This document shows positions 1 to 7,419 of a stretch of 41,561 bases of DNA, piece by piece; positions within the stretch are counted from its first letter, which is position 1, and every line of letters starts with the position of its first letter. This stretch comes from Betaproteobacteria bacterium. GTDB taxonomy: Bacteria > Pseudomonadota > Gammaproteobacteria > Burkholderiales > SG8-39. Below the pieces are notes generated by a model, which had not been told where the DNA came from, ran no database searches, and saw nothing but the letters and a program-made list of their open reading frames with translations. The stretch spans positions 1-41,561 of the forward strand of contig JACQTO010000162.1 in assembly GCA_016210745.1 (NCBI GenBank). Reading direction: 5' to 3'. The position numbers and the translations under genes are program-made.

Positions 1-20
1 AGCAGGGCGAGGAGCTGCGC

Positions 21-1460
21 ATGGAGTTTGCCTACGAGGACTTGCGCGGGTGGATCGAGCAGGCCGAGAAGCTGGGGGAGCTGCGGCGGGTGAAGGGGGC
101 CAGCTGGCAGGAGGATATCGGCATGGCAGCGGAGCTGGTGCAGCACTCGGATGCGGCCCCGTGCCTGTTGTTTGACGAGGTGCCCGGGTGCCGGAAAGGG
201 GACCGCATACTCACCAATTTTTTCGGTGGCAGGCGCAAGAACATGACGCTGGGGTTTCCGCTGGAGTTGAGCAAGCTGGAGCTCTCCGAGGCGTTTTTGA
301 AGACGTACCTGCGGGAGTTGAAGACCATTGCCTACGAGTTTGTCGATGACGGTCCGGTGTTCGAGAACGTGCTCACGGGCGATGCGATCGACGTGACCAA
401 GTTTCCGGTGCCGCTCTGGCATGAAGGCGACGGGGGCCGCTACATCGGCACCGGCAGCTACAACGTGACCATCGATCCGGAGGAGCGCTGGGTGAACGTG
501 GGCACCTACCGGGTGATGATTCACGACAAGAACACGCTGGGTTTTTACATGTCCCCGGGCAAGCACGGGCGCATCCACCGCGACAAGTACCAGGCGCGCA
601 ACGAACCGATGCCGGTGGCGGTGGTGCTGGGGGGCGATCCGCTGACCTTTTTGGTGACCAGCACCGAGATGCCCTACGGGGTGTGCGAGTTCGACATTGT
701 GGGGGGGTTACGGGGCAAGCCGCTGAAGATGGTGCGCGGCAAGGTGACCGGGCTGCCGATCCCGATCAATGCCGAGATGGTGCTGGAGGGATTTGTGCAG
801 CCGGGCAAGCGCAAGCTCGAGGGGCCCTTTGGCGAGTGGACCGGCTATTACGGCAGCGACGTGCGCGAGGAGCCGGTGATGGATATCAAGGCCGTCTATC
901 ACCGCAACGATCCGATCATTCTGGGGTGCCCGCCGCAGCGCCCGCCGGAGGAGCAGGCGCGCTACCGCGCGGTGATGCGCTCGGCGCTGATCCGCCAGTA
1001 CCTGCACAAGGCGGGGGTACCCGACGTGAAGGCGGTCTGGGCCCACGAGGTGGGCGGTTCGCGCCTGCTGCTGGGGGTGTCGATCACGCAGCGCTACGGG
1101 GGTCACGCCAAGCAGGCCGGGCACATCGCCTCGCAGTGCCATGCCGGGGCCTATACCGGCAAATACGTGATCGTGGTCGACGACGATATCGACGTTTCGG
1201 ACCTGGAGGAGCTGATGTGGGCGATGCTCACGCGCTCGGACCCTGCGACCTCGATCGACATCATCACCAACGCCTGGGCTACGCCGCTGGATCCGCGCAT
1301 TCCGCCGGAAGAAAAAGCCAAAGGCAACAACACCAACTCGCGCGCGATCATCGATGCCTGCCGGCCGTTCCATTGGCGCGACCAGTTCGCCAAAGTGAAC
1401 ATGCCCACGCCGGAGAAATCACGCGAGGCCTGGGCCAAGTTCGGCTATCTGATGAAATAA
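21..1460 (+). CDS. UbiD family (prenyl-FMN dependent) decarboxylase
   Basis: A 479-residue cytoplasmic protein of the UbiD family, which reversibly decarboxylates aromatic or alpha,beta-unsaturated acids with prenylated FMN. Visible family features are the NVGTYR segment, the block LGFYMSPGKHGRIHRD, and EGPFGEWTGYYG, whose glutamates E267 and E272 match the catalytic pair spaced as in Fdc1 (E277/E282). Length is normal for the family. The ATG follows GGCGAGGAG at the window edge, a plausible ribosome site. No UbiX-like prenyl transferase lies in the window, so the cofactor must come from elsewhere. The substrate cannot be told from sequence; a catabolic aromatic or terpenoid acid decarboxylase is as likely as ubiquinone synthesis. 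A palindromic repeat begins 24 bases after the stop. Confidence 0.9.
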   Translation: MEFAYEDLRGWIEQAEKLGELRRVKGASWQEDIGMAAELVQHSDAAPCLLFDEVPGCRKGDRILTNFFGGRRKNMTLGFPLELSKLELSEAFLKTYLRELKTIAYEFVDDGPVFENVLTGDAIDVTKFPVPLWHEGDGGRYIGTGSYNVTIDPEERWVNVGTYRVMIHDKNTLGFYMSPGKHGRIHRDKYQARNEPMPVAVVLGGDPLTFLVTSTEMPYGVCEFDIVGGLRGKPLKMVRGKVTGLPIPINAEMVLEGFVQPGKRKLEGPFGEWTGYYGSDVREEPVMDIKAVYHRNDPIILGCPPQRPPEEQARYRAVMRSALIRQYLHKAGVPDVKAVWAHEVGGSRLLLGVSITQRYGGHAKQAGHIASQCHAGAYTGKYVIVVDDDIDVSDLEELMWAMLTRSDPATSIDIITNAWATPLDPRIPPEEKAKGNNTNSRAIIDACRPFHWRDQFAKVNMPTPEKSREAWAKFGYLMK

Positions 1461-1483
1461 GCGGGCAGCCGCCGCGCCGCCGC

Positions 1484-1569
1484 GGAAAATGGGGTCAGAG
1501 TAACTTTTCCGCAAGGGCAATTTCGGAAAGATTGGGGTCAGAGGAAAAGTTACTCTGACCCCATTTTCC
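1484..1569. repeat. Palindromic repeat A, copy 1 (REP/RAYT-like)
   Basis: A perfect 27-base inverted repeat, arms 1484-1510 and 1543-1569, with the core GGGGTCAGAGTAACTTTTC. The 32-base spacer holds an extra direct copy of TGGGGTCAGAG. The same core recurs at 30370-30473. The form resembles REP sequences mobilised by RAYT (Y1-type) transposases, but no such gene is present here; that link is recall and inference. It abuts the next hairpin repeat directly. Confidence 0.85.
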
Positions 1570-1570
1570 C

Positions 1571-1671
1571 GTTTTGCCTTTAATCGATCTCGTGTCTTTG
1601 CGCCGTTGCGAAGTTTGCAACGGCGCAAAAACACGAGACCTAGTCAACACCAAATCCTTCACCGGAATCGT
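1571..1671. repeat. Covarying hairpin repeat, C-type copy 1
   Basis: The stem lies at 1589-1637: 21-base arms CTCGTGTCTTTGCGCCGTTGC and its near-perfect complement, with a 7-base loop GAAGTTT. Flanks (GTTTTGCC...ATCGATCTC on the left; GAGACCT...ACCAAATCCTTCACCGG on the right) match the other family members. The inner arm has GCCGTTGC/GCAACGGC where other copies have GCAGTTGC/GCAACTGC, a compensated change. It lies between two same-strand genes. No U-run follows the stem, so it is not a classical terminator. Confidence 0.85.
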
Positions 1672-1791
1672 GAACCATAAGCCATATGGGTAAGTGGGCT
1701 ATTTCCCATGCTTCATCCCACGTTGATCGTGGGACAAGAGTTGGTTGACTTTCGGCATCGCGGTTTCTAGATTGATGGGCAGGAGGAGGCG

Positions 1792-3198
1792 ATGGATGCT
1801 GCAACGCTCTTGCAGGACATCTCGGACTACTGCCGGCGCGCAGGCGTGTCGCTGTCGACCTTCGGCCGCCTGGCTGTGAACGATGGCAAATTCGTGGGCC
1901 GCTTGCGTGACGGCGGACGCATCACCACGGCAACGCTGGAGCGCGTGCGCTCCTACATCTCGTCCAACCCCGTAGCTGAGATGAACGGCAGGCGCCCACT
2001 GCTGGTTCGCGCGGACTTGCGCCACGGATCCAAGCCCGTCGGCGATACGAATGCAGAAGCCGGCGGCCCGGCTGCTGCGGACAGAAATTTCCGCTTCTAC
2101 GACAACCGGCAGAAATATCTTTTGTTCGTCAACACCTGCTCGGAAAAATGGGTGGTCGCGGACCGCGTGGCAATGGAACTGGCCCACATTCACCCCAGGC
2201 CGCCGGCGGTGCGCCTGTTCGATGCCGGCGTCGGCGACGGCACCGTTCTCACGCGCGCGATGCGCGCGATGCACCGGCGCTTTCCGACCATGCCCTTCTA
2301 CATCGTCGGCAAGGAGATCAGCCTCGAAGACGTGCGCCTGGCCCTGGAGAAAATGTCCGATCGTTTCTTCGAGCATCCGGCGACGGTGCTGGTGATGACA
2401 AATCTGTTTTATTCCGAGGCGCCTTGGCTGGTGCCGAACTCGATCGGCGCGGCGACCAGCCTTGCATGGCATGAGGTTGGGTTGAAGGGGTCGACTTCGA
2501 GCGAGTTCGACGAGCAGATCACCGGACTGCAGCGGTTCCTCGCAGCCAACTGGCGCGCGCGCGCCAGCGCCGAAACCGGCAACCCGGTGTACGAGCGGCC
2601 CGCAGTCCTGGTGATCTACCGCGACGATCATCGATTCATGCTCGACCAGGTGATTCCGAAACGCGGCGGCGCCCGAGCCGATTACGATCTGGTTATCGCT
2701 TCGCAACCCTACCGGGCCCGCACCTCGCTCGAGTTCAAGGCATCGCGGGTGCTCGCCCCGCTGGCGAGAAGCATCGGCGCGGGCGGTCGCCTGCTTGGAA
2801 TCCATTCGCATGGCAACGATCCGGGCTTGGAGATCATTCAACGCGTATGGCCGGGGGAAAACCCGTTCCGGCACGACCGCAACCAGATCTTGAAGGCGGT
2901 CAAGGACCATGTCGGCGCGAGCACGACCGGCCTGAACTACAACTCCTACGCCGATGCGCGTTCGATTTTCCGTTACGACATGCACACGCTGCCGACGGAG
3001 ATATCGGCGACGATCGGCACCTCGACGCTGCTTGCCGCCTGGAATGCCGCGATCTATGTCGGCCAGATCGAAGATGCGCGCCTCGAAGAGGTCATCGGCA
3101 ATCGGCGTTACCTGGAAGCGACGCGGGAGGTGCTGCGCGAGCGCGGCGGCTTATGGTTTCTGGACGAATCGTATGTCATCTCGCGACGGCGCGATTGA
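1792..3198 (+). CDS. SAM-dependent methyltransferase-like protein with N-terminal extension
   Basis: A 468-residue protein. Residues about 1-60 (LLQDISDYCRRAGVSLSTFG...) look like a small helical, possibly DNA-binding region. A class I SAM-binding motif follows at about 142-152 (LFDAGVGDGTVL). The remainder is poorly known; VIASQPYRARTSLEF may be the motif IV region and is followed by an extended C-terminal half. The ATG has a strong ribosome site (GGAGGAGGCG). The stop lies inside the tandem repeat leading to the MetF-like gene, so the two are probably one transcript. Inference: it may transfer a methyl group linked to folate chemistry by its neighbour. The substrate is unknown and the methyltransferase call rests mainly on motif I. 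Confidence 0.7.
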   Translation: MDAATLLQDISDYCRRAGVSLSTFGRLAVNDGKFVGRLRDGGRITTATLERVRSYISSNPVAEMNGRRPLLVRADLRHGSKPVGDTNAEAGGPAAADRNFRFYDNRQKYLLFVNTCSEKWVVADRVAMELAHIHPRPPAVRLFDAGVGDGTVLTRAMRAMHRRFPTMPFYIVGKEISLEDVRLALEKMSDRFFEHPATVLVMTNLFYSEAPWLVPNSIGAATSLAWHEVGLKGSTSSEFDEQITGLQRFLAANWRARASAETGNPVYERPAVLVIYRDDHRFMLDQVIPKRGGARADYDLVIASQPYRARTSLEFKASRVLAPLARSIGAGGRLLGIHSHGNDPGLEIIQRVWPGENPFRHDRNQILKAVKDHVGASTTGLNYNSYADARSIFRYDMHTLPTEISATIGTSTLLAAWNAAIYVGQIEDARLEEVIGNRRYLEATREVLRERGGLWFLDESYVISRRRD

Positions 3199-3210
3199 GC
3201 ACCGATACGG

Positions 3211-3316
3211 CCCAATGACCACCACGGTTCCCGATTTGAACGCCCAATGACCCACTCCCCATCGCTTGAATGCCCAATGACCAACTCACCGCCGCTTGAG
3301 CACCCAATGACCGACT
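3211..3316 (+). repeat. Tandem repeat, each unit carrying a start codon
   Basis: Four units begin CCCAATGACC at 3211, 3243, 3273 and 3303, with spacings of 32, 30 and 30 bases and a common tail near TTGANC. The last three ATGs (3247, 3277, 3307) are in frame with the MetF-like gene. The first (3215) opens an 11-codon ORF, MTTTVPDLNAQ, whose TGA (3248-3250) overlaps the ATG at 3247. No clear Shine-Dalgarno precedes any of them. Confidence 0.85.
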
Positions 3317-4215
3317 CACCACTGAAAGCCGCGATTACGTCGCTCGCGCGCGAGGCATCGATCGAAACGTCGACGCGCAATATCGCCGAAGTCGCCAGCT
3401 ACTCCGATTTCCTCCGGCGCGGCACGGATGTCTACATTACCTGGCTTCCCGGAGCGACCCGCCAGCACCTGGTGAGCATGGCGACGCGACTGCGTGCCGC
3501 GGGTTTCAATCCGGTTCCGCACATCGCCGTGCGCGAACTCGCCGGTGAAGCGTATGCGGCGGAACTGCTGGTGCGCCTCGCGGGCGAAGCGGCCGTCGAT
3601 CAGGTGCTCGTGATCGCCGGCGACACGCCGGTGCCTGTCGGGCCCTACGCCTGTTCATCGGATTTCATCGCGACCGGTTTGTTGCAGCGCCACGGTGTTC
3701 GGCGCATCGGGCTCGCGGGGTACCCGGAGGGCAACCCCCGGCTGCCCGTGGGCAACGCCGATGAGGTCCTAGCCCAGAAGCTCTCGCTTGCGGTGCAAAG
3801 CGGGCTGGATGCTTGGATCGTGTCGCAGTTCTGTTTCGATGGCGAGACTATTCTCGCTTGGCTTGACCGCCTGCGCTTGCGCGGCGTGAACGCCCAAGTT
3901 CGAGTGGGACTGACAGGCATCGCAAGCTTGAAGACCTTGCTCGCCTACGCGATGCGCTGCGGCGTCGTCGCATCGACACGCGCACTGCGGACGAACGCGA
4001 TTTCGCTGACAAGGCTGGTGACGAAAATCGGGCCCGACCAGCCCCTTGCCGCGCTTGCCGCAGGTCTCACCGATCCGGATCTCCTGGCGCGAGTGCGCCT
4101 GCACTTCTACCCATTCGGTGGAGTCGTGGCGACGGCAAGATGGCTAAACGCCGTGAAGGAAGGGCGGTTTGTCCTCGCCGCGGATGGCTCGGGATTTGTC
4201 ACCGCCGAGGTTTAA
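3247..4215 (+). CDS. Methylenetetrahydrofolate reductase-like (MetF family) protein
   Basis: A TIM-barrel flavoprotein-like sequence of 322 residues (302 if started at 3307). Family signs are VLVIAGDTPVPVGPYACSSDF, comparable to the GD-containing block of MetF, and WIVSQFCFDGETILAWLDRL, comparable to the QFCFD block. It is probably cytoplasmic and binds FAD and folate. MetF reduces methylene- to methyl-tetrahydrofolate; here the partner is a methyltransferase-like protein rather than methionine synthase. The start is unsettled because three in-frame ATGs lie in a tandem repeat. The extra N-terminal residues (MTHSPSLECPMTNSPPLEHP) look like repeat translation rather than a domain, so 3307 may be the original start. 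Confidence 0.75.
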   Translation: MTHSPSLECPMTNSPPLEHPMTDSPLKAAITSLAREASIETSTRNIAEVASYSDFLRRGTDVYITWLPGATRQHLVSMATRLRAAGFNPVPHIAVRELAGEAYAAELLVRLAGEAAVDQVLVIAGDTPVPVGPYACSSDFIATGLLQRHGVRRIGLAGYPEGNPRLPVGNADEVLAQKLSLAVQSGLDAWIVSQFCFDGETILAWLDRLRLRGVNAQVRVGLTGIASLKTLLAYAMRCGVVASTRALRTNAISLTRLVTKIGPDQPLAALAAGLTDPDLLARVRLHFYPFGGVVATARWLNAVKEGRFVLAADGSGFVTAEV

Positions 4216-4406
4216 CTACTCGGAATGCTCGGGTGCTCAACCGTCTACCTGTCCCGAAATCCGCTGAGAAGGAGAGAACTCTGCAAGTTCGAGTTGGCTC
4301 CCCGACGCCGGGCAAAACTAAGAACTCGTAGATGATCATGGTGCAGCGAAAATAATAGGTGTAGGATGACCTTGCAGTCATTTGTGCCACCCACAGGGAG
4401 GGTCAC

Positions 4407-4625
4407 ATGATTCGCTTCTTAGTTGCTCTTGCAATCTCTTCAGCAGCATTTATCCCGACCGCTTCCGCCAGCAAACTCGATTCGCTGCTGTCAGCCACTC
4501 CGGGATATTTCGCCGTTCCCGAGGCCGCTAATCGCAGGGGCAGCAAGCGTGTAGGTGGATACAGTTCCAGCGGTAAGGGTTCGCGCTATGTGGGTGGCCA
4601 AAAAAGATCGACGAGGAAGAAATAG
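4407..4625 (+). CDS. Small secreted basic protein, function unknown
   Basis: A 72-residue protein with a clear signal peptide (MIRFLVALAISSAAFIPTASA, cleavage predicted after ASA). The mature part is short, rich in glycine, serine and lysine, and contains the related segments KRVGGYSSSGKGS and RYVGGQKRSTRKK. The start is supported by CAGGGAGGGTCAC before the ATG. It is probably periplasmic or secreted. Related Gly/Lys-rich exported peptides occur in many proteobacteria without known function. It stands alone and is not evidently in an operon with either neighbour. Confidence 0.65.
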   Translation: MIRFLVALAISSAAFIPTASASKLDSLLSATPGYFAVPEAANRRGSKRVGGYSSSGKGSRYVGGQKRSTRKK

Positions 4626-4995
4626 TCCTCTGCTTTCCATTCCAACGATACCTGAAGATCGTGACGCTCAGACATTCCAGGAGGTGACCACGCGCAGGTT
4701 TGTCATGCAATTGACCCTGCCTCCCTTGAAAGATGTGCTATGCCCGCTTGGAACGCGCCTTCACCATACATAGTGGCTGTGATGTTTGTCGGTCACGCAA
4801 CCTATGGCCATCCTCTGCAATTGCTCACGGCAGCATCAAAGATCGCGTGCGTTGATTCGAGACGCAAGTTGCCGAGGTGTTCGGAAATCCCAAGGGCACT
4901 CTTGGCCAGATTTTTGCGGTCCTGCAAGAATGCGTCGCGTGCGATGCGACTTACTGAGTCAAGGTTCTCGCAAATCAACTAGGGAACCCCCGCTG
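4626..4995. other. 370-base region with no convincing gene
   Basis: It lies between the small secreted protein and the convergent DUF4236 gene. Short open frames here lack ribosome sites and family resemblance. One short frame around 4860-4955 (...EVFGNPKGTLGQIFAVLQEC...) has a protein-like composition but no start, and could be a gene fragment. No terminator-grade hairpin was found. Confidence 0.5.
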
Positions 4996-6180
4996 CTAGT
5001 CTTCGAACGGCTCTATTGACTTGAACGCGCCGGTTTTGGACATGGAACGTCGCAGCTCGAATCGTACTAACGCCTCTACCACGTCCAGAGCTCGCAGGTT
5101 TTCGAAGCTAATGGTTTCCCAGTCCTTGCGGGATACACGGACAGAGTATAGATATTGGTCCTCTATTTGGCCGGTCTGCTTATTAGCGCGCTGCGAGTAG
5201 GCGGACAAGCTAAGCATTTCAATGGTTGGTAGTGCCGCAAATGCCTCGCCGATGATACGAAATCCGACGGCGTGTACGTGCCGCATATACAGCTTTTGCA
5301 CCTGCGTTGCTCCCATCTCCTTGATGGAAAGCCGATAGCCTCTTTGCGGCACCGATGCAGTCCTGTGAGGAATGTCCTCGATTTCTGGCAGGTCTACGGC
5401 AAGGGCGATTCGCTTACCGTCGTCGGCGATGGCAAAGGAAACATCGGTTTCCCTGGGCCAGACAATGTCCTGAAGGGTTGCCTCCAGGTGCTTTTCCATG
5501 GCCGATACGTCGCCCGCCTTTACCTCTTCGAAGAACTGTTTCTTCTCCAGTTCTCTCGAATCAAATCTTGATTTTTCGCCAGTCCACACGGCGACTCTGA
5601 GATTGTGCTCGGCCGCTGCGGCAGCGTTCTCCGCTTCAACCTTCGCGACCACGCCTTTGAAGAATTTCGCAAAGAAGCTGGGTGTCTTCGGTGTTGGCGG
5701 CAACGGGGCGCGCTCAGCATATGACTGGGGCTTGTACATGCTGAAAAATCGACAACTCGGCGTATCGAAATGGATTTCTCCCAGCGCTTCGATTTGCGCA
5801 TTGATTTTGTCGCACGCGCCTTGGATGAGATCCCTTACTCTGTCCCTACCCTGCTTCTTTACCTCAGCAATGACTTTCTCCGAAAGCAGGTTGCCAGTTC
5901 CATCGCGGAACGTGACTATACCTTCATCATCAACGTGCACACTAACGGTCACCTGCACAGTGGCGCTTGGAGGCGCAGCACGTGCGGGGCTTGGGCCACT
6001 ACCAATGCGCTCACGCGCGTACAGGCCTGTGCCAGGTACCCCAGAATTCAGAAAAGTACCACGCCTGCCCAGGCCAATCGATGCACCGCGCGGTCCCAGT
6101 GTCCAACTGACCCCGCTGCCGCTTAGGTTCATGCGTATGCCGGGTGCCAGCTTGATGGACCGTCGAAATCGTAGGGCCAC
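4996..6180 (-). CDS. DUF4236 domain protein
   Basis: A 394-residue protein. Residues 1-55 match the DUF4236 pattern (ALRFRRSIKLAPGIRMNLSGSG, then GPRGASIGLGRRGT and GVPGTGLY). The middle is helical and charged with an alanine-rich stretch (AENAAAAAEHN). The C-terminal 150 residues form an unrecognised region ending KSIEPFED. The start codon is GTG, chosen because DUF4236 proteins begin at this point; no good ribosome site is visible. The function of DUF4236 is unknown. GC content here is lower than in neighbouring metabolic genes and surrounding genes are small and accessory, suggesting an acquired block. Confidence 0.75.
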   Translation of the reverse strand: MALRFRRSIKLAPGIRMNLSGSGVSWTLGPRGASIGLGRRGTFLNSGVPGTGLYARERIGSGPSPARAAPPSATVQVTVSVHVDDEGIVTFRDGTGNLLSEKVIAEVKKQGRDRVRDLIQGACDKINAQIEALGEIHFDTPSCRFFSMYKPQSYAERAPLPPTPKTPSFFAKFFKGVVAKVEAENAAAAAEHNLRVAVWTGEKSRFDSRELEKKQFFEEVKAGDVSAMEKHLEATLQDIVWPRETDVSFAIADDGKRIALAVDLPEIEDIPHRTASVPQRGYRLSIKEMGATQVQKLYMRHVHAVGFRIIGEAFAALPTIEMLSLSAYSQRANKQTGQIEDQYLYSVRVSRKDWETISFENLRALDVVEALVRFELRRSMSKTGAFKSIEPFED

Positions 6181-6272
6181 GGACGGCAGCCTAGTTCATT
6201 TGCATGCTGCGGCCTAACCACCTAATGTGCGGCAGGCTGGCACGTCGCACAATGAGTGTAGCGGTGGGCTCA

Positions 6273-6713
6273 TTAGTCTCCCTCAGCGGCACGCTTGCAC
6301 TCCAATACGCCTTTCTTGCCTTCTTCTTCGTTCATTTCCTGTAACTGGGACCGCGGTTGCCACATTCCCATTTTCACTTCTTGCCACACGTAGTGATTGC
6401 GCCCTTCCTTGGCTTGAACGGTGATCCTTGCGGTGTTTTCCGTGTGTGACGCGATTTCGTGCTTGCCCGGCGTGACCTCCCACATAAGGTAGGTTTGCGG
6501 GCCTGTCTTGCCGATCACTTTCCCATCCAGGCTGACTGTCATCGCAAACGCCCCTCCAAGGGTCTCATGTCGGTAAAGATAGATATGCGAGTATCCCTTC
6601 CTCGGAAGAAAGCGCTTCGCGGTAGAGTCGGCTTCCATCGAGGACATCGGGACGGAGGCACAGCCAGCGAGGGCGCCCGCCATTAATGCGCATAGAACTA
6701 TCAGTCTTCGCAT
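6273..6713 (-). CDS. Lipoprotein of the DUF2846 type
   Basis: A 146-residue exported lipoprotein. The signal peptide MRRLIVLCALMAGALAGC ends in a lipobox (LAGC, modified cysteine C18). The mature part has YSHIYLYRHE, VSLDGKVIGKT and TYLMWEVTPGKHEI, typical of DUF2846 proteins (beta-rich, inner or outer membrane anchored). The start is well supported by AAGGAGAACCAAC before ATG. The charged tail (NEEEGKKGVLECKRAAEGD) is likely flexible. The role is unknown. It is transcribed divergently from the brnTA remnant and 92 bases upstream of the DUF4236 gene on the same strand. Confidence 0.75.
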   Translation of the reverse strand: MRRLIVLCALMAGALAGCASVPMSSMEADSTAKRFLPRKGYSHIYLYRHETLGGAFAMTVSLDGKVIGKTGPQTYLMWEVTPGKHEIASHTENTARITVQAKEGRNHYVWQEVKMGMWQPRSQLQEMNEEEGKKGVLECKRAAEGD

Positions 6714-6897
6714 GTTGGTTCTCCTTCTAGGAACAGGTCAGGGCGTGCAGAGGCGGTGGGTCTCGATCTTTGTCCCCCGTTGCAGTAACACGCGGGCCTA
6801 CGGATACATGGTCTCCCTTTCGGATAATCCTACTCGCTTCGGAACCGGCTTGCCAAAATCGTCGCGGATCGACGATCAGGGCCGCTTGCCAACACAC

Positions 6898-6906
6898 TAC
6901 AATGTA
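6898..6906. promoter_or_regulatory. Possible operator palindrome before brnTA
   Basis: TACAATGTA is a short palindrome centred 19 bases before the GTG of the broken toxin gene, within AT-rich sequence that could hold a -10 element. BrnA-type antitoxins repress their own promoter, so an operator is expected here. The match is short and unproven. Confidence 0.25.
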
Positions 6907-6920
6907 ACTACACTCGCCAT

Positions 6921-7193
6921 GTGAGCGCATTGCACTTCGAGTGGGATGAACGCAAGGCCGCTGCCAACCTCAGAAGCACGGCGTGGGGTTCGACGAGGCG
7001 AAGTCTGTCTTCTACGACGAGCGCGCCAGGCTTATCGGCGATCCCGACCATTCCGAAGACGAAGACCGTTTTATCCTGCTTGGCTTGAGTTCTGCGCTGA
7101 GGGGTCTGCCACTGTTACCGAAGCGACAGCGGCGCGATCCGCGTTATCTCGGTCCGCAAAGCGACCGCCAGGGAAGCAAAGTCCTATCCGTAA
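6921..7193 (+). pseudogene. brnT: brnT toxin gene disrupted by two frameshifts
   Basis: Reading three frames in succession gives a BrnT ribonuclease toxin: LHFEWDERKAAANLR (frame of the GTG at 6921), then GFDEAKSVFYDERARLIGDPDHSEDEDRFILLGLSSALR (frame +2), then VCHCYRSDSGAIRV...KATAREAKSYP back in the first frame, stopping at 7191. The first shift is one missing base near 6974, where NLR-KHG is expected. The second, near 7101, fits loss of about 8 bases. The net loss of 9 restores the frame, but the first frame meets TGA at 7086-7088, so no full protein can be made without frameshifting. The antitoxin follows 9 bases after the stop. Confidence 0.8.
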
Positions 7194-7202
7194 AGGTGTC
7201 CC

Positions 7203-7412
7203 ATGCGCAAGGAATACGAGTTTCCCGCCGCCAGAAAGAACCCCTACGCCTCACGGCTGAAGAAGCAAGTCACTATTCGGCTGGACGAGGAATCTATCAA
7301 CTATTTCAAGGCCATCTCGCAAGAGGTTGGCATTCCGTATCAGAGTCTCATCAATATGTACTTGCGCGACTGTGCCGCGTCGCAGCGCAAGCTGAATATC
7401 AATTGGAAATAG
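7203..7412 (+). CDS. brnA: BrnA-type antitoxin, now without a working toxin
   Basis: A 69-residue protein with a ribbon-helix-helix-like region: LKKQVTIRLDEESINYFKAIS, then GIPYQSLINMYLRDCAA, both typical of BrnA. It should dimerise, neutralise BrnT and repress the brnTA promoter. Start support is AAAGGTGTCCC before ATG. It is intact and full length while the toxin gene upstream is broken, so it may persist as an orphan regulator or as immunity against related toxins. It converges with the srkA-like gene, 7 bases away. Confidence 0.85.
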   Translation: MRKEYEFPAARKNPYASRLKKQVTIRLDEESINYFKAISQEVGIPYQSLINMYLRDCAASQRKLNINWK

Positions 7413-7419
7413 GCCTTCG

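Noticed and set aside
4740..4982. 80-codon ORF in the 4.6-5.0 kb gap
   Set aside because: It overlaps other equally weak frames and lacks a ribosome site; composition is not protein-like.
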